64,000 bases of DNA from RHKX01 sp963823565 (GCA_963823565.1 CAWGLR010000002.1:186001-250000); one strand, 5' to 3'; shown: positions 18,820-28,193, numbered from the stretch's first letter. A program made the numbers and translations. The notes: a model not told the origin generated them from the letters alone.

Positions 18820-20154
18820 TCAGGCGACGAGCGAGCGCAGGTCGCGCTCGAACCCCGGGTAGCTGACGGCGGCGGCGTCGAAGCCCTCGACGAGCACCCC
18901 CTCCTCGGAGGCGAGGCCGGCGACCGCCCCGAGCATGGCGATGCGGTGATCGCCCCGCGCCTGCACGACTCCGCCTCGCAGCCCGCCGGTGCCGGTGACG
19001 ACGAACCCATCGGGGAGCGCCTCGGCGTCGCCGCCGAGGGCCCGCAGCGCCTCGACCACGGTCGCGATCCGATCCGACTCCTTGTGCCGCAGCTCCTCCG
19101 CCCCGCCGACGACGGTCTCGCCCTCGGCGAAGCAGCCGAGCAGCCCGACCAGCGGCAGCTCGTCGATCGCCAGCGGCACCTCGGCCGCCAGCACCCGGGT
19201 GCCGCGGAGCGAGCCCGAGCGGGCGCGCACCGAGCCGACCGGCTCGCCGGCGCGGTGGGACTCGTCGCCGACCTCGACGATCGCCCCCATCCGGTTGAGG
19301 ATCCCGAGCAGGCCGATCCGGCTCGGGTTCATCCCCACCTCGCGGACCCGGACGTCGCTGCGCCGGCAGATCAGGGCCGCCGCGAGGTGGAAGGCGGCCG
19401 AGGAGAGGTCGCCCGCCACGCTCAGGTCCGGCAGCTCGAGCTCCTCCGCGGGCGTGACGATGATCGTCCCCGCACGCGGGTCGGTCGGCGCCCCGGTCCG
19501 GCGCTCGACCTCGACCCTCGCGCCGGCGGCGCGGAGCATCCGCTCGGTGTGGTCGCGCGTCTCGGCCGGCTCGCGGACCGTCGTCGTCCCCTCGGCGAGC
19601 AGCCCGGCGAGGAGGACGCAGGACTTCACCTGGGCGGAGGCGACGGGCAGGCGGTAGTCGATCCCGTGGAGGTCGCCCCCGGCGACCCTGACCGGCGCGC
19701 CGCCGTCGCTCGCCGGCTCGACGTCGGCGCCCATCAGCGCCAGCGGCTCGGCGACCCGGCTCATCGGCCGGCGGCGGATGGACTCGTCGCCGTCGAGGAC
19801 GAACTCGCGGTCCCGCTGGCCCGCGAGCAGCCCCGACAGCAGGCGGATCAGCGTGCCGGCGTTGCCGACGTCGATCGCCGCGCCGTCGCGGGGCGGCGTG
19901 GCGCCGCGCAGGCCGAAGCCGCCGATCTCGACCTCCAGCGCGCCGCCCTCGGCGGCGAGGACGTCGACCCGCGCGCCGAGGGCCTCGACCGCCGCCAGCG
20001 AGCTGCGCGTGTCGGCGGAGTCCAGGTAGCGCGAGATGCGCACGCGCCGGCCGCCGAATCCGCCGAGCAGCGCCGCCCGATGCGAGATCGACTTGTCGGG
20101 CGGCGCGACCAGCTCCCCGCGGAGCGAGCCGGGCTCGAAGCGGACCGCGCTCAC
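18820..20154 (-). CDS. aroA: 3-phosphoshikimate 1-carboxyvinyltransferase (EPSP synthase)
   Basis: 444 residues. It transfers enolpyruvyl from PEP to shikimate 3-phosphate in the shikimate pathway. Motifs: PPDKSISHRAALLG, NAGTLIRLLSGLLAG (PEP site), DESIRRRPM, SAQVKSCVLLAGL, DELPLVGLLG and RHKESDR. The Gly of NAGTLIR replaces the usual NAGTAMR by LIR, suggesting a class II-like enzyme; that is inference. GTG 20154 lies 10 nt after the tyrA stop; the frame is open upstream but the conserved N-terminus starts here. Confidence 0.95.
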   Translation of the reverse strand: MSAVRFEPGSLRGELVAPPDKSISHRAALLGGFGGRRVRISRYLDSADTRSSLAAVEALGARVDVLAAEGGALEVEIGGFGLRGATPPRDGAAIDVGNAGTLIRLLSGLLAGQRDREFVLDGDESIRRRPMSRVAEPLALMGADVEPASDGGAPVRVAGGDLHGIDYRLPVASAQVKSCVLLAGLLAEGTTTVREPAETRDHTERMLRAAGARVEVERRTGAPTDPRAGTIIVTPAEELELPDLSVAGDLSSAAFHLAAALICRRSDVRVREVGMNPSRIGLLGILNRMGAIVEVGDESHRAGEPVGSVRARSGSLRGTRVLAAEVPLAIDELPLVGLLGCFAEGETVVGGAEELRHKESDRIATVVEALRALGGDAEALPDGFVVTGTGGLRGGVVQARGDHRIAMLGAVAGLASEEGVLVEGFDAAAVSYPGFERDLRSLVA

Positions 20155-20164
20155 CTGCCGGCCC

Positions 20165-21259
20165 TCACGACTCGGCCGGCGCGATCGGGACGACCTGGTG
20201 CCCGAGCCCGGCGACGACCTCGGCCGCGCGCTCCGCCTCGTCGGCGCCGGCGATCCACAGCGAGATCGCTCCGGTGCGGCGATCGGCGGCCGGGAACAGC
20301 GACATGTCCTCGATGTTGACTCCCGCCCGCCCGAGCTCGAGCGCGATTTCGGCAACGGTCCCGGGGCGGTTCTCGACCGCGATCCGCAGCTCGACGAGCG
20401 GCGCCGCCCCGACCTCGGCCTCCAGCAGCGCGCGGCGCCGGTCCCGCACCCGCTCCTGCCATTGGGCCAGGGCGCCGCGGTCCCCGGAGCGCAGCAGCTC
20501 GGCCGAGCGCCGCAGCTCGTCGACGACGGCGTCGATCTCGTCGGCGATTGCGGGCGCGTTGGAGCTGAAGATGTCGGCCCAGACGGCGGGGTTGGCGCCG
20601 GCGACCCGGGTCGCGTCACGGAAGCTCCGGCCCACCTCCGGCGCGCGCTCCCCCTCCTCCACCGAGCCCGAGGCGACGGCGACGAGCGCGTTTGCGAGGA
20701 CGTGCGGGAGATGGCTGATCGTCGCCATCTCGCGGTCGTGGACGGCGGCGTCGATCGCCTGCGGCCGCGCGCCGATTCCCGCGATCAGGCCGTGCAGGCG
20801 GTCGAACAGCACTCCCTGGGACGCCGCCGACGGGGTCAGGTACCACCGGGCGCCGTCGAAGAGGTCCTCGCGGGAGCCCTCGACTCCGGCGGTCTCGGCG
20901 CCGGCGAGCGGATGGCCGCCGATGAAGCGGGTGGCGCCGTCGACCGCCGCGACCGCGGCCAGCAGGTCGGCCTTGGTCGAGCCGACGTCGGTCACGAGCG
21001 TGCCCTCCCCCGTCGCCGCCAGCGCCTCGGCGACGACGTGCGGCAGGGCCGCCACCGGGGCGGCGCAGAAGACCGCGTCGGCGGTCGACACCGCCGCGGC
21101 GAGCGAGCCGTCGGCCCGGTCGAGCGCTCCGGCGCCGAGCGCGCGGTCGAGGTTCTCCGGATCGGGGTCGTAGCCGGTGACGTCGGCGTCGAGCCGCCGG
21201 CGCGCGGCCATGCCGATCGAGCCGCCGATCAGCCCCACTCCCACCACCGCGATCCGCAC
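20165..21259 (-). CDS. tyrA: Prephenate dehydrogenase with C-terminal ACT domain
   Basis: 364 residues. It oxidises prephenate to 4-hydroxyphenylpyruvate for tyrosine. The N-terminal Rossmann motif is GVGLIGGSIG (7-16), followed by TDVGSTKAD and GGHPLAGAE (catalytic His region) and SHLPHVLANAL. The C-terminal 80 residues form an ACT domain (VELRIAVENRPGTVAEIA), which likely binds an aromatic amino acid for feedback control. It sits between the DAHP synthase (19 nt upstream) and aroA. Confidence 0.93.
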   Translation of the reverse strand: MRIAVVGVGLIGGSIGMAARRRLDADVTGYDPDPENLDRALGAGALDRADGSLAAAVSTADAVFCAAPVAALPHVVAEALAATGEGTLVTDVGSTKADLLAAVAAVDGATRFIGGHPLAGAETAGVEGSREDLFDGARWYLTPSAASQGVLFDRLHGLIAGIGARPQAIDAAVHDREMATISHLPHVLANALVAVASGSVEEGERAPEVGRSFRDATRVAGANPAVWADIFSSNAPAIADEIDAVVDELRRSAELLRSGDRGALAQWQERVRDRRRALLEAEVGAAPLVELRIAVENRPGTVAEIALELGRAGVNIEDMSLFPAADRRTGAISLWIAGADEAERAAEVVAGLGHQVVPIAPAES

Positions 21260-21278
21260 GACGACGCCCCGCCACCGC

Positions 21279-22139
<861 letters not shown>

Positions 22140-22179
22140 GTCAGTTCCTCTTTCAACAACGGTCTCTACGCGATCGGGT

Positions 22180-22345
22180 CGGGCCCGGCAGGGGCCCGGG
22201 TGCGGCGTCCGGGGCGGGATCGGATGTTCCTCGGCAGGCCGAAGGGGCCTGGGCCGGACGCCTAGCTAAATCGCGGATACCAGAGCCATGCATGCGCGCG
22301 GACGCCGGGGACGGAGGTCCCAGCGGTCGTCGCGGAGGTGGGCAT
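22180..22345 (-). promoter_or_regulatory. Candidate aromatic-amino-acid attenuator upstream of aroF
   Basis: The aroF leader contains a short ORF with Trp-Leu-Trp-Tyr and a Phe codon, and three matched RNA segments. GGCGUCCG occurs inside the leader ORF (22299-22306) and, as GGCGUCCGG, at its stop codon (22254-22262). Both are complementary to CCGGACGCC at 22204-22212, so they compete for the same partner. Inside the second stem is a small AGGCC/GGCCU hairpin, and a CGGGCCC/GGGCCCG hairpin (22180-22198) follows. There is no U tract. The layout fits ribosome-stalling control; mechanism is inference. Confidence 0.6.
22262..22345 (-). CDS. Aromatic-rich leader peptide ahead of aroF
   Basis: A 27-codon ORF from ATG 22345 to TAG 22262. 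Its C-terminus reads HAWLWYPRFS: Trp 20, Trp 22, Tyr 23 and Phe 26, four aromatic residues in seven codons, encoded just upstream of the DAHP synthase gene. In-frame alternative starts exist at GTG 22354 and ATG 22363; no strong Shine-Dalgarno is seen for any. C. glutamicum has a comparable Phe-rich leader peptide ahead of aroF (established precedent). No other function is expected. Confidence 0.6.
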   Translation of the reverse strand: MPTSATTAGTSVPGVRAHAWLWYPRFS

Positions 22346-22400
22346 GCTGCTCACGGCGGCCATTTCTAGCAGGCGGCCATGGCCGACGCAAACTTCGGCC

Positions 22401-23492
22401 TTAGAGGAGCTCGGCGAGCGCATCGAGGAAGCGCCGGTTCTCGGCCTCGGTGCCGTAGCTCACGCGGATGTGGCCCGGGCCTCCCAGCGGGGTGCCGGGA
22501 CGGACGATGACGCCGCGCTGGCCGAGGCCCTCGACGATCTCCGCCTCGTCCCGCCCGCCGAGGTCGATCCAGGAGAAGTTCGTCTGCGTCTCGGCGGTGC
22601 GCAGCCCCATCACCTCGAGGGCCGACTCGACCTGGACGCGCTCGATCACCGTGCGCTCGACGCGGTCGAGGACGTCGTCGCCGTGGAGGATCGCCTCCGC
22701 GCCCGCGGCCTGCGAGAGCAGATTGACGCTGAAGGGCTGGCGCACCGCATCGACGGCGGCGCGGAAGCTCGCCGGGCCGAGCGCGTAGCCGCAGCGAAGC
22801 CCGGCGAGACCGTAGACCTTGCTGAACGTTCGCAGCAGGACGAGGTTGGGGAACCTCGGCAGCAGGTCGACGGTCGCGTCGGGGTCGTCGATCGTCTGCA
22901 TCTCGACGTATGCCTCGTCGAGGACGACCATGACGTGGTCGGGGACGCGCTCGAGGAAGGAGGCGATCTCGGCGGCGGGCAGGGCCGTGCCGGTCGGGTT
23001 GTTCGGGTTGCAGACGAGAACCATCTGCGTGGCGACCGTGATCTCGGCCAGCATCGCCTCGAGGTCGTGCTCGTAGCGGTCGTTGAGCGGGACGCGGACC
23101 TCGCGCGCCCCCGACAGCGGCGCCAGTTGCGGGTACATCGAGAACGCGGGCCAGGCGTAGAGGATCTCGGCGCCGGGCTCGCAGAGCGCGATCGCGCCGG
23201 CGAGCAGGAGCTCGCAGGAGCCGTTGGAGACGGCGATCCCGGCCGGCTCGACGTCGAAGCGGTCGGAGAGGCGCCCGCGCAGCAGCGCCGCGTACTGGTC
23301 CGGGTAGCGGTTGGCGCTCGCCGCCGCCCTGGCGACGGCCTCGAGCACGTCCGGGTGCGGCCCCCACGGCGACTCGTTGGAGGCGAGCTTGATCACGTCG
23401 GAGGCCTCGTAGGTCCGGCGCGCGCGCTCGATGTCCATGCCGCCCTCGTAATGAGGCAGCCCTTCGAGCTTCTTCGAGTAGCGGACGGGCAT
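22401..23492 (-). CDS. hisC: Histidinol-phosphate / aromatic aminotransferase (class I/II PLP)
   Basis: 363 residues. PLP-fold motifs: LASNESPWGPHP, NGSCELLL, NPNNPTG, VVLDEAYVEM and RTFSKVYGLAGLRCGYA with the PLP Lys. By sequence it is HisC-like. Its neighbours are chorismate mutase (5 nt upstream), DAHP synthase and prephenate dehydrogenase, so its physiological substrate may be phenylpyruvate or 4-hydroxyphenylpyruvate rather than, or as well as, imidazole acetol phosphate. No his genes are in the window. ATG 23492 was chosen because the protein then starts MPVRYSKKLEGLPHY; the frame is open further upstream. Confidence 0.85.
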   Translation of the reverse strand: MPVRYSKKLEGLPHYEGGMDIERARRTYEASDVIKLASNESPWGPHPDVLEAVARAAASANRYPDQYAALLRGRLSDRFDVEPAGIAVSNGSCELLLAGAIALCEPGAEILYAWPAFSMYPQLAPLSGAREVRVPLNDRYEHDLEAMLAEITVATQMVLVCNPNNPTGTALPAAEIASFLERVPDHVMVVLDEAYVEMQTIDDPDATVDLLPRFPNLVLLRTFSKVYGLAGLRCGYALGPASFRAAVDAVRQPFSVNLLSQAAGAEAILHGDDVLDRVERTVIERVQVESALEVMGLRTAETQTNFSWIDLGGRDEAEIVEGLGQRGVIVRPGTPLGGPGHIRVSYGTEAENRRFLDALAELL

Positions 23493-23497
23493 CTTGG

Positions 23498-23884
23498 TTA
23501 CTGCGCCGAGGCGAGGTCGGAGCGGAGCGCCGCGGCGGCGCCGAGGTAGACGTGCTGCGGCGAGTGGCCCGGGGGAGCGTAGTAGTGGACCATCGCGCGG
23601 ATCACGCGCGGCATCGATCCGGGCACGTCGATCTCGCGGGTGCAGAGCAGCGGCACGTCGCTGAGCCCGATCTGCCGCGCCGCCACCGCCGGGAACTCGG
23701 CCTTCAAGTCCTCGGTCGAGGTGAGGATGCAGGAGACCATCCGCTCGGGGGTGAGGCCGTTGCGGGCCATCATCTCGTTCAGCAGCTCGGCCGTGGCGCT
23801 GAGGATCGCGTCGCGATCGTCGCGGTCCGCCTGCACGGCGCCCCGCAGCGCGAAGACCCGCTCCTGCGCCGCCTCCGCGCTCAT
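23498..23884 (-). CDS. aroH: Chorismate mutase, AroH class
   Basis: 128 residues, the length of the B. subtilis-type monofunctional enzyme. It converts chorismate to prephenate. Visible family features: VFALRGAVQADRDDRDAIL at the start (active-site Arg), the LNEMMARNGL helix, ILTSTEDLKAEFPA, and CTREIDVPGSMPRVIRAMVHYY (active-site Glu/Arg and Tyr). The ATG overlaps the rluB stop as ATGA; the gene ends 5 nt before the aminotransferase. With tyrA and the aminotransferase it makes a nearly complete route from chorismate to tyrosine. Confidence 0.93.
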   Translation of the reverse strand: MSAEAAQERVFALRGAVQADRDDRDAILSATAELLNEMMARNGLTPERMVSCILTSTEDLKAEFPAVAARQIGLSDVPLLCTREIDVPGSMPRVIRAMVHYYAPPGHSPQHVYLGAAAALRSDLASAQ

Positions 23885-24603
23885 CGCCGCTCTCGATCTG
23901 ACGCCGCCACCGTCCCGGCATCCTTCCAGAGCCGCTTCACCTCCGAGCGCGTCAGCCGCCTCGCCTCCCCCCGCTTCAGCTCGCCCAGCTTCAGCGAGGC
24001 GAACCCGACGCGCTCGAGGTCCCGGACCTCGTTGCCGACCTTCTGGAACATCCGCCGAACCTGCCGGTTGCGGCCCTCCCGGATCGTGATCTCGACCTCG
24101 TCCGGCCCCAGCCGGCGCACCTCCGCCGGCGCCGTCGGCCCGTCGTCGAGGGTGACGCCGCGCTCGAGCCGTTCGAGCTCGCGGTCGCCGATCCGGCCTC
24201 GCAGCTTCGCCCGGTAGGTCTTCGGGACCTCGTAACGCGGGTGGGTGAGGCGGTTGGCGAGCTCGCCGTCGTTGGTCAGCAGGATCAGGCCGGTCGAGTC
24301 GGCGTCGAGGCGACCGACCGGGTAGAGCCGCCGGTCCGACTCGACGAGGTCCGTCACCGCCCGGCGCCGCCCCGGCTCGCGCGCGGTGGAGGTGACGTTC
24401 AGCGGCTTGTTCAACGCCCAGACCTCATGCGGCTCGGGCAGGACCGGCACGCCGTTCACCTCCACCCCGCTCGACGCGTCGACGTCGCGCGCGGGGTCGG
24501 TGACCCGCTCGCCGCCGACGGTCACGACCCCGTGTGCGATGAGCTTCTCGGCGCCGCGGCGCGATTCGATCCCGCAGTGGGCGAGGTACTTGGCAAGGCG
24601 CAT
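23881..24603 (-). CDS. rluB: RsuA/RluB-family rRNA pseudouridine synthase
   Basis: 240 residues. An S4 RNA-binding domain (RLAKYLAHCGIESRRGAEKLI) opens the protein, followed by the pseudouridine synthase fold with GRLDADSTGLILLTNDGELA (catalytic Asp in GRLDxDS/T) and REGRNRQVRRM. The family modifies 23S rRNA U2605 (RluB) or 16S U516 (RsuA); the scpA-scpB neighbourhood favours RluB. It overlaps aroH by 4 nt. Confidence 0.92.
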   Translation of the reverse strand: MRLAKYLAHCGIESRRGAEKLIAHGVVTVGGERVTDPARDVDASSGVEVNGVPVLPEPHEVWALNKPLNVTSTAREPGRRRAVTDLVESDRRLYPVGRLDADSTGLILLTNDGELANRLTHPRYEVPKTYRAKLRGRIGDRELERLERGVTLDDGPTAPAEVRRLGPDEVEITIREGRNRQVRRMFQKVGNEVRDLERVGFASLKLGELKRGEARRLTRSEVKRLWKDAGTVAASDRERR

Positions 24604-24625
24604 GGCGCCGGAAGCTAGCGGGCGG

Positions 24626-24997
24626 TCAGCCGGCGAATTCGTGCCCGGCGGACGTAAGCGTCTCGCGCGCCTGCTCCAGCCGGCTCGCCGGCACCAGCAC
24701 GTAGTCGGTGTCGAAGCTGGAGACGGCGAAGATCGGGACCTCGGCGTCGCCGAGCGGGACGAGCAGGCGGGCGAGCACCCCGGTCAGCGAGAGGTCCATC
24801 GTCCCGGCGACCCGGATCGCCCGCCACCCCCGCGAGCAGTCGAGCCCGTCCGGCATCGAAGCCGAATCGCAGACGACCGAGAGCTCCTCGCCCGTGCGGA
24901 CGAACGCCACGAGCGCTCCGCGCGCCCACTTCGGCATCGGCTCGGTGGCGCCGAGCCGGCAGATCGCCAGCTCGGCGGGCAGCAGCTCGAGGTCCAT
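24626..24997 (-). CDS. ACT-domain protein
   Basis: 123 residues. Sequence such as DLELLPAELAICRLGATEP, followed by VRTGEELSVVCDS and then GTMDLSLTGVLARLLVPLGDAEVPIFAVSSFDTDYVLV, has the beta-alpha layout of two small ACT-like modules (ACT_7 type, CASTOR-like family). Such domains bind amino acids. It starts 2 nt before the scpB stop region and lies 22 nt before rluB. It could sense an amino acid for the downstream aromatic block, but that is speculation. Confidence 0.7.
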   Translation of the reverse strand: MDLELLPAELAICRLGATEPMPKWARGALVAFVRTGEELSVVCDSASMPDGLDCSRGWRAIRVAGTMDLSLTGVLARLLVPLGDAEVPIFAVSSFDTDYVLVPASRLEQARETLTSAGHEFAG

Positions 24998-24998
24998 C

Positions 24999-25587
24999 TC
25001 AGCTCGCCGCGCGCTGCTCGCCGGCCTTGAGGAGGCGCTCGCGGAGGTCGGCCGCGTCCTCCGGGGTCGGGTCGAACTTCGACGGGTCCGGCAGGGCGTC
25101 GAGCCCGGTCAAGCCGAAGAGCCGCTCGAACAGCTCGGTCGTGCGGTAGATCAGCGCGCCGAAGCGCGAGCGGCCCGGACTCCTCGATCAGGCCGCGCTC
25201 GACCAGCGTCGAGACCGCCGACTCGGAGCTGACGCCGCGGATCCGCGCGATCTCGGGGCGGGAGACCGGCTGGAGGTAGGCGACGATCGCCAGCGTCTCC
25301 GCCTGCGCCGCCGTCAGCGGCGGCGTCTTCGGGCGGGCGAGCAGACGCCGGGCGGGCATCTCCGCGGCCGGGTCGGTCGCCAGCGCGAGCCCCCCTCCGA
25401 CCTCGCGGAGGACGATCCCGCGGCGCCCCGGGGCGAGCTCCTCGCCGAGCAGGTCGAGAGCGTTGCGCACCTGCACCTCGCTCGCCTCGGTGGCCTCGAC
25501 CAGCTCGCCGACCGGCACCGGGTCCGGCGAGAGGAACAGCAGCGCCTCGATGACGCGCGCCAACTCCCGTGCGGACCCGTCGCTCAC
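24999..25587 (-). CDS. scpB: Segregation and condensation protein B, with one frameshift
   Basis: About 195 residues after correction. The winged-helix pair is seen in VIEALLFLSPDPVPVGELVEA and LTAAQAETLAIVAYLQPVSRPEIARIRGVSSESAVSTLVERGLIEESG. Near 25171-25175 one extra base shifts the frame; downstream the correct residues are RSRFGALIYRTTELFERLFG, then LPDPSKFDPTP and a TGA at 24999. The span has one base more than a multiple of three. Family role: with ScpA, non-SMC subunits of the Smc complex that organises the chromosome. Starts in an ATGA overlap with scpA. Confidence 0.88.
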
Positions 25588-26351
25588 GCTTCGGATCCGA
25601 TCGCTGCTCGCTGCTCGCTGCTTGCTGCTTGCTTCCCGCCGCGAATCTCGATCCGCCCGAACGTCTCCCGCTGCACCCAGCTCGCCTCGCCCTTCTTGTA
25701 CATCTCGAGCAGGGCGAAGATCGTCACCGCCTGGGTGAGCCGGTCCTCGCGGCCGAACGCCTCGTCGAAGTCGACCGTGCGGCTGCGCGAGAGCAGCGAG
25801 CGAAGGACGTCCAGGCGCTTCTCCAGCGAGACCGTCTGGCGGATGTGGCTCGTGTCGACCGTGGGAGGCGTGCTGAGCAGGTCGCCGAGCGCGACGCCGA
25901 GGCGGTCGGGGTCGTACGCCTGGCGAGCCGCCTCGACCGAGATCCGCCGGAGCTCCGGCGGCAGCGGTGCGTGGCGATAGAGGTAGGGGCGCTCCGCTTC
26001 GAAGCGGCGGCTGAGCTCGGCGCCTGCGTCCTTGTACCGCCGGTACTCGAGCATTCGCGCGAGCAGCTCGTCGGCCGCCTCCTCGGGCCCGAGGTCGAGC
26101 TCGGGCTCCTCGGCCGCCGGCAGCATCAGCCGTGACTTCAGCTCCAGCAGCGCCGCGATCAGGACGAGGAACTCGGTCGCGGCCTCGAGATCGAGCTCGC
26201 CGGTCTCGTCGAGGCGAGCGAGGTAGGCGAGGACTACCTCGCCCAGCTCGACCTCGAGCAGGCTGATCTCCTCGCGGAGGACCACGGCCAGCAGCAGGTC
26301 GAAGGGACCGGCGAAGACGTCGAGGTCGAGCTCGAGGTCGGCGGAACGCAC
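25584..26351 (-). CDS. scpA: Segregation and condensation protein A
   Basis: 255 residues. The kleisin N-terminus FAGPFDLLLAVVLREEISLLEVELGEVV and the C-terminal winged helix (FALLEMYKKGEASWVQRETFGRI) are both clear. It bridges the Smc heads with ScpB. The last codons (GGKQAASSEQRAAIGSEA) are encoded by the heptad repeat at 25603-25637 and look like an added tail. It overlaps scpB by 4 nt. 100 nt separates it from trpS. Confidence 0.93.
   Translation of the reverse strand: MRSADLELDLDVFAGPFDLLLAVVLREEISLLEVELGEVVLAYLARLDETGELDLEAATEFLVLIAALLELKSRLMLPAAEEPELDLGPEEAADELLARMLEYRRYKDAGAELSRRFEAERPYLYRHAPLPPELRRISVEAARQAYDPDRLGVALGDLLSTPPTVDTSHIRQTVSLEKRLDVLRSLLSRSRTVDFDEAFGREDRLTQAVTIFALLEMYKKGEASWVQRETFGRIEIRGGKQAASSEQRAAIGSEA
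25603..25637. repeat. Five heptad repeats in the scpA 3' end
   Basis: On the + strand, two copies of GCTGCTC are followed by two of GCTGCTT and one GCTTCCC, contiguous and in phase every 7 nt. They encode part of the ScpA C-terminal tail. In mRNA sense the units read RRNYAGC-like (GAGCAGC, AAGCAGC). Confidence 0.6.
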
Positions 26352-26451
26352 GGGGAAGACTAGGCGCGGAGGCGGTCAGCGCGGGCCCACGCGCGCATCA
26401 CGCCCGTCGATGAGCGCAGAGTCTCCGCAATTCGCGCGGACCTCCGCTGAC

Positions 26452-27482
26452 TCAGGGCGGCTCGGCGACGCCCATCGCGTCGCGGACGTCGGCCAGCACC
26501 GGGCCGCAGATCTCGCGCGCGTGCTCGGCCCCGGCGGCGAGGGCGCGCTCGAGCTGGGCCTCGTCGGCCGCAGCTCCGCGTACCGCTCGCGGACCGGCGC
26601 GAGGTAGTCGGCGACGGCGTCGCCGACGGCGGTCTTGAAGTCGCCGTATCCGGCGCCCTCGAAGTCCGACTCGATTCGCTCCGGAGTCGTGTCGGTGACG
26701 ACGGCGAGGATGTCGATGAGGTTGGCGATGCCCTCCTTGCCCTCGCCGCGGCGGACCTCCCGGCCGGAGTCGGTGACCGCGCTGCGCAGCTTCTTGCGGA
26801 CGGCGTCGGGCTCGTCGAGGACGAGGACCGTGCCGCCCTCCGAGCCGCCGGTCGTCGACATCTTGCTCGTCGGGTCTTGCAGGTCCATGATCCGGGCCCC
26901 GACCTCGGGGATCCGCTCCTGCGGCACCACGAGCGTGTCGCCGAAGCGCTCGTTGAAGCGCCGCGCGATCTCCCGCATCAGCTCGATGTGCTGGCGCTGG
27001 TCGTCGCCGACGGGCACCTCGGTCGCCCGGTAGGCGAGGACGTCAGCGGCCATCAGGATCGGGTAGTTGAAGATCCCCGCGGAGACGAAGCCGCCGGTCT
27101 GGGACTCGGCCTGCTCGCGCTTGGTCTTCCACTGGTGCATGCGGTTGAGGTCTCCCCACGCGGTCACCCCGCCGAGCAGCCAGCTCAGCTCGGTGTGCTC
27201 TCGGACGTCGCCCTGGCGGAACAGCACGCAGCGGTCGGGGTCGAGCCCCGCCGCCAGCAGGATCGCGACCGTGTCGTGGACGCGCTCGCGCAGCTCGACT
27301 GGGTCGTAGTCGACGGTGATCGCGTGCAGGTCGACGATGCAGTAGATCGCCTCGTCGCGGGAGCCAGCGCGATCCTGGCCCTCGACGTACTGGCGGATCG
27401 CGCCGATGTAGTTGCCGAGGTGCTTGCGGCCGGTCGGCTGGATGCCGCTGAAGATTCGCCTTTCGGGCCGGCCCGCGTTCAC
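26452..27482 (-). CDS. trpS: Tryptophanyl-tRNA synthetase, with one frameshift
   Basis: About 343 residues after correction. Starts at GTG 27482 with RIFSGIQPTG, then the HIGH-like KHLGNYIGA and KMSTT (KMSKS loop). A single base is missing near 26568: upstream ends RERYAELR, then, in the next frame, DEAQLERALAAGAEHAREIC and DVRDAMGVAEPP to a TGA at 26452. The span is one base short of a multiple of three. Charges tRNA-Trp. It precedes scpA by 100 nt and follows the DJ-1 gene by 11 nt. An attenuator with Trp codons lies elsewhere in this block (aroF). Confidence 0.9.
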
Positions 27483-27493
27483 GGGCCGGGAAT

Positions 27494-28174
27494 CTACCCG
27501 CCGCCGTGCGTGGCACCGGCGAGCATCTCCTCGGTGCGGCGGTCCTCGGCCTCCATCGCCGTCCGCACGAGCGCGATCAGCTCCTCCGGTGCCTTCTCCG
27601 CCGAGCCGGTGTCGAAGGGCGGATCGGGGTCGTACTCGATGCCGAGCTGGATCGCCTGCGCGACCTCGGGCGCGGTCAGCCGCGCCGTCAGCGTCAGCGC
27701 CATGTCGATCCCGGCGGAGACGCCGGCCGCGGTCATCACCTTGCCGCGCTCGACGACGCGCTCGGCGACCGGGTTCGCGCCGTGCTCGGCGAGCGAGTCG
27801 CGGGCGGCCCAGTGCGTGGTCGCTTCGATGCCGTCGAGGATGCCGGCGGCGCCGAGGAGCAGCGCGCCGGTGCAGACCGAGGTCGTCCACGACGTCCGCT
27901 CGTGCACGTCGCGCAGCCAGGAGACGTAGGCGCCATCGGGATCGAGCAGGCGCCGGTTGCCGTAGCCGCCGGGGACGACGACGACATCGGGGGAGTCGAC
28001 CTCGGCGAGAGGGAGGTCGGCGGTGATCGCCACCATCCCGTTCTCGGTCCGCTTCGGCCCCGCCTCCTCGGCGCAGAAGACGACCTCGGCGCCGGGGATC
28101 CGGCAGAGGACGTCATAGGGCCCGATCGCGTCGAGCGCGGCGAATCCGTCGTAGATGGGGATGGCGATCTGCAT
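27494..28174 (-). CDS. DJ-1/PfpI-family protein, isonitrile hydratase-like
   Basis: 226 residues. The glutamine amidotransferase-like fold has the acidic residue in FAALDAIGPYDVL (Asp 15), VVVPGGYG, and the nucleophile elbow SVCTGALLLG with Cys 101, followed by ATTHWAARDSL. The Thr-His pattern after the elbow matches the isonitrile-hydratase/GlxA branch. Substrate unknown. It sits 19 nt downstream of a regulator of the same superfamily, so the two probably act together. Confidence 0.83.
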   Translation of the reverse strand: MQIAIPIYDGFAALDAIGPYDVLCRIPGAEVVFCAEEAGPKRTENGMVAITADLPLAEVDSPDVVVVPGGYGNRRLLDPDGAYVSWLRDVHERTSWTTSVCTGALLLGAAGILDGIEATTHWAARDSLAEHGANPVAERVVERGKVMTAAGVSAGIDMALTLTARLTAPEVAQAIQLGIEYDPDPPFDTGSAEKAPEELIALVRTAMEAEDRRTEEMLAGATHGGG

Positions 28175-28193
28175 GGGTCTCTCCTTGGCCTGG

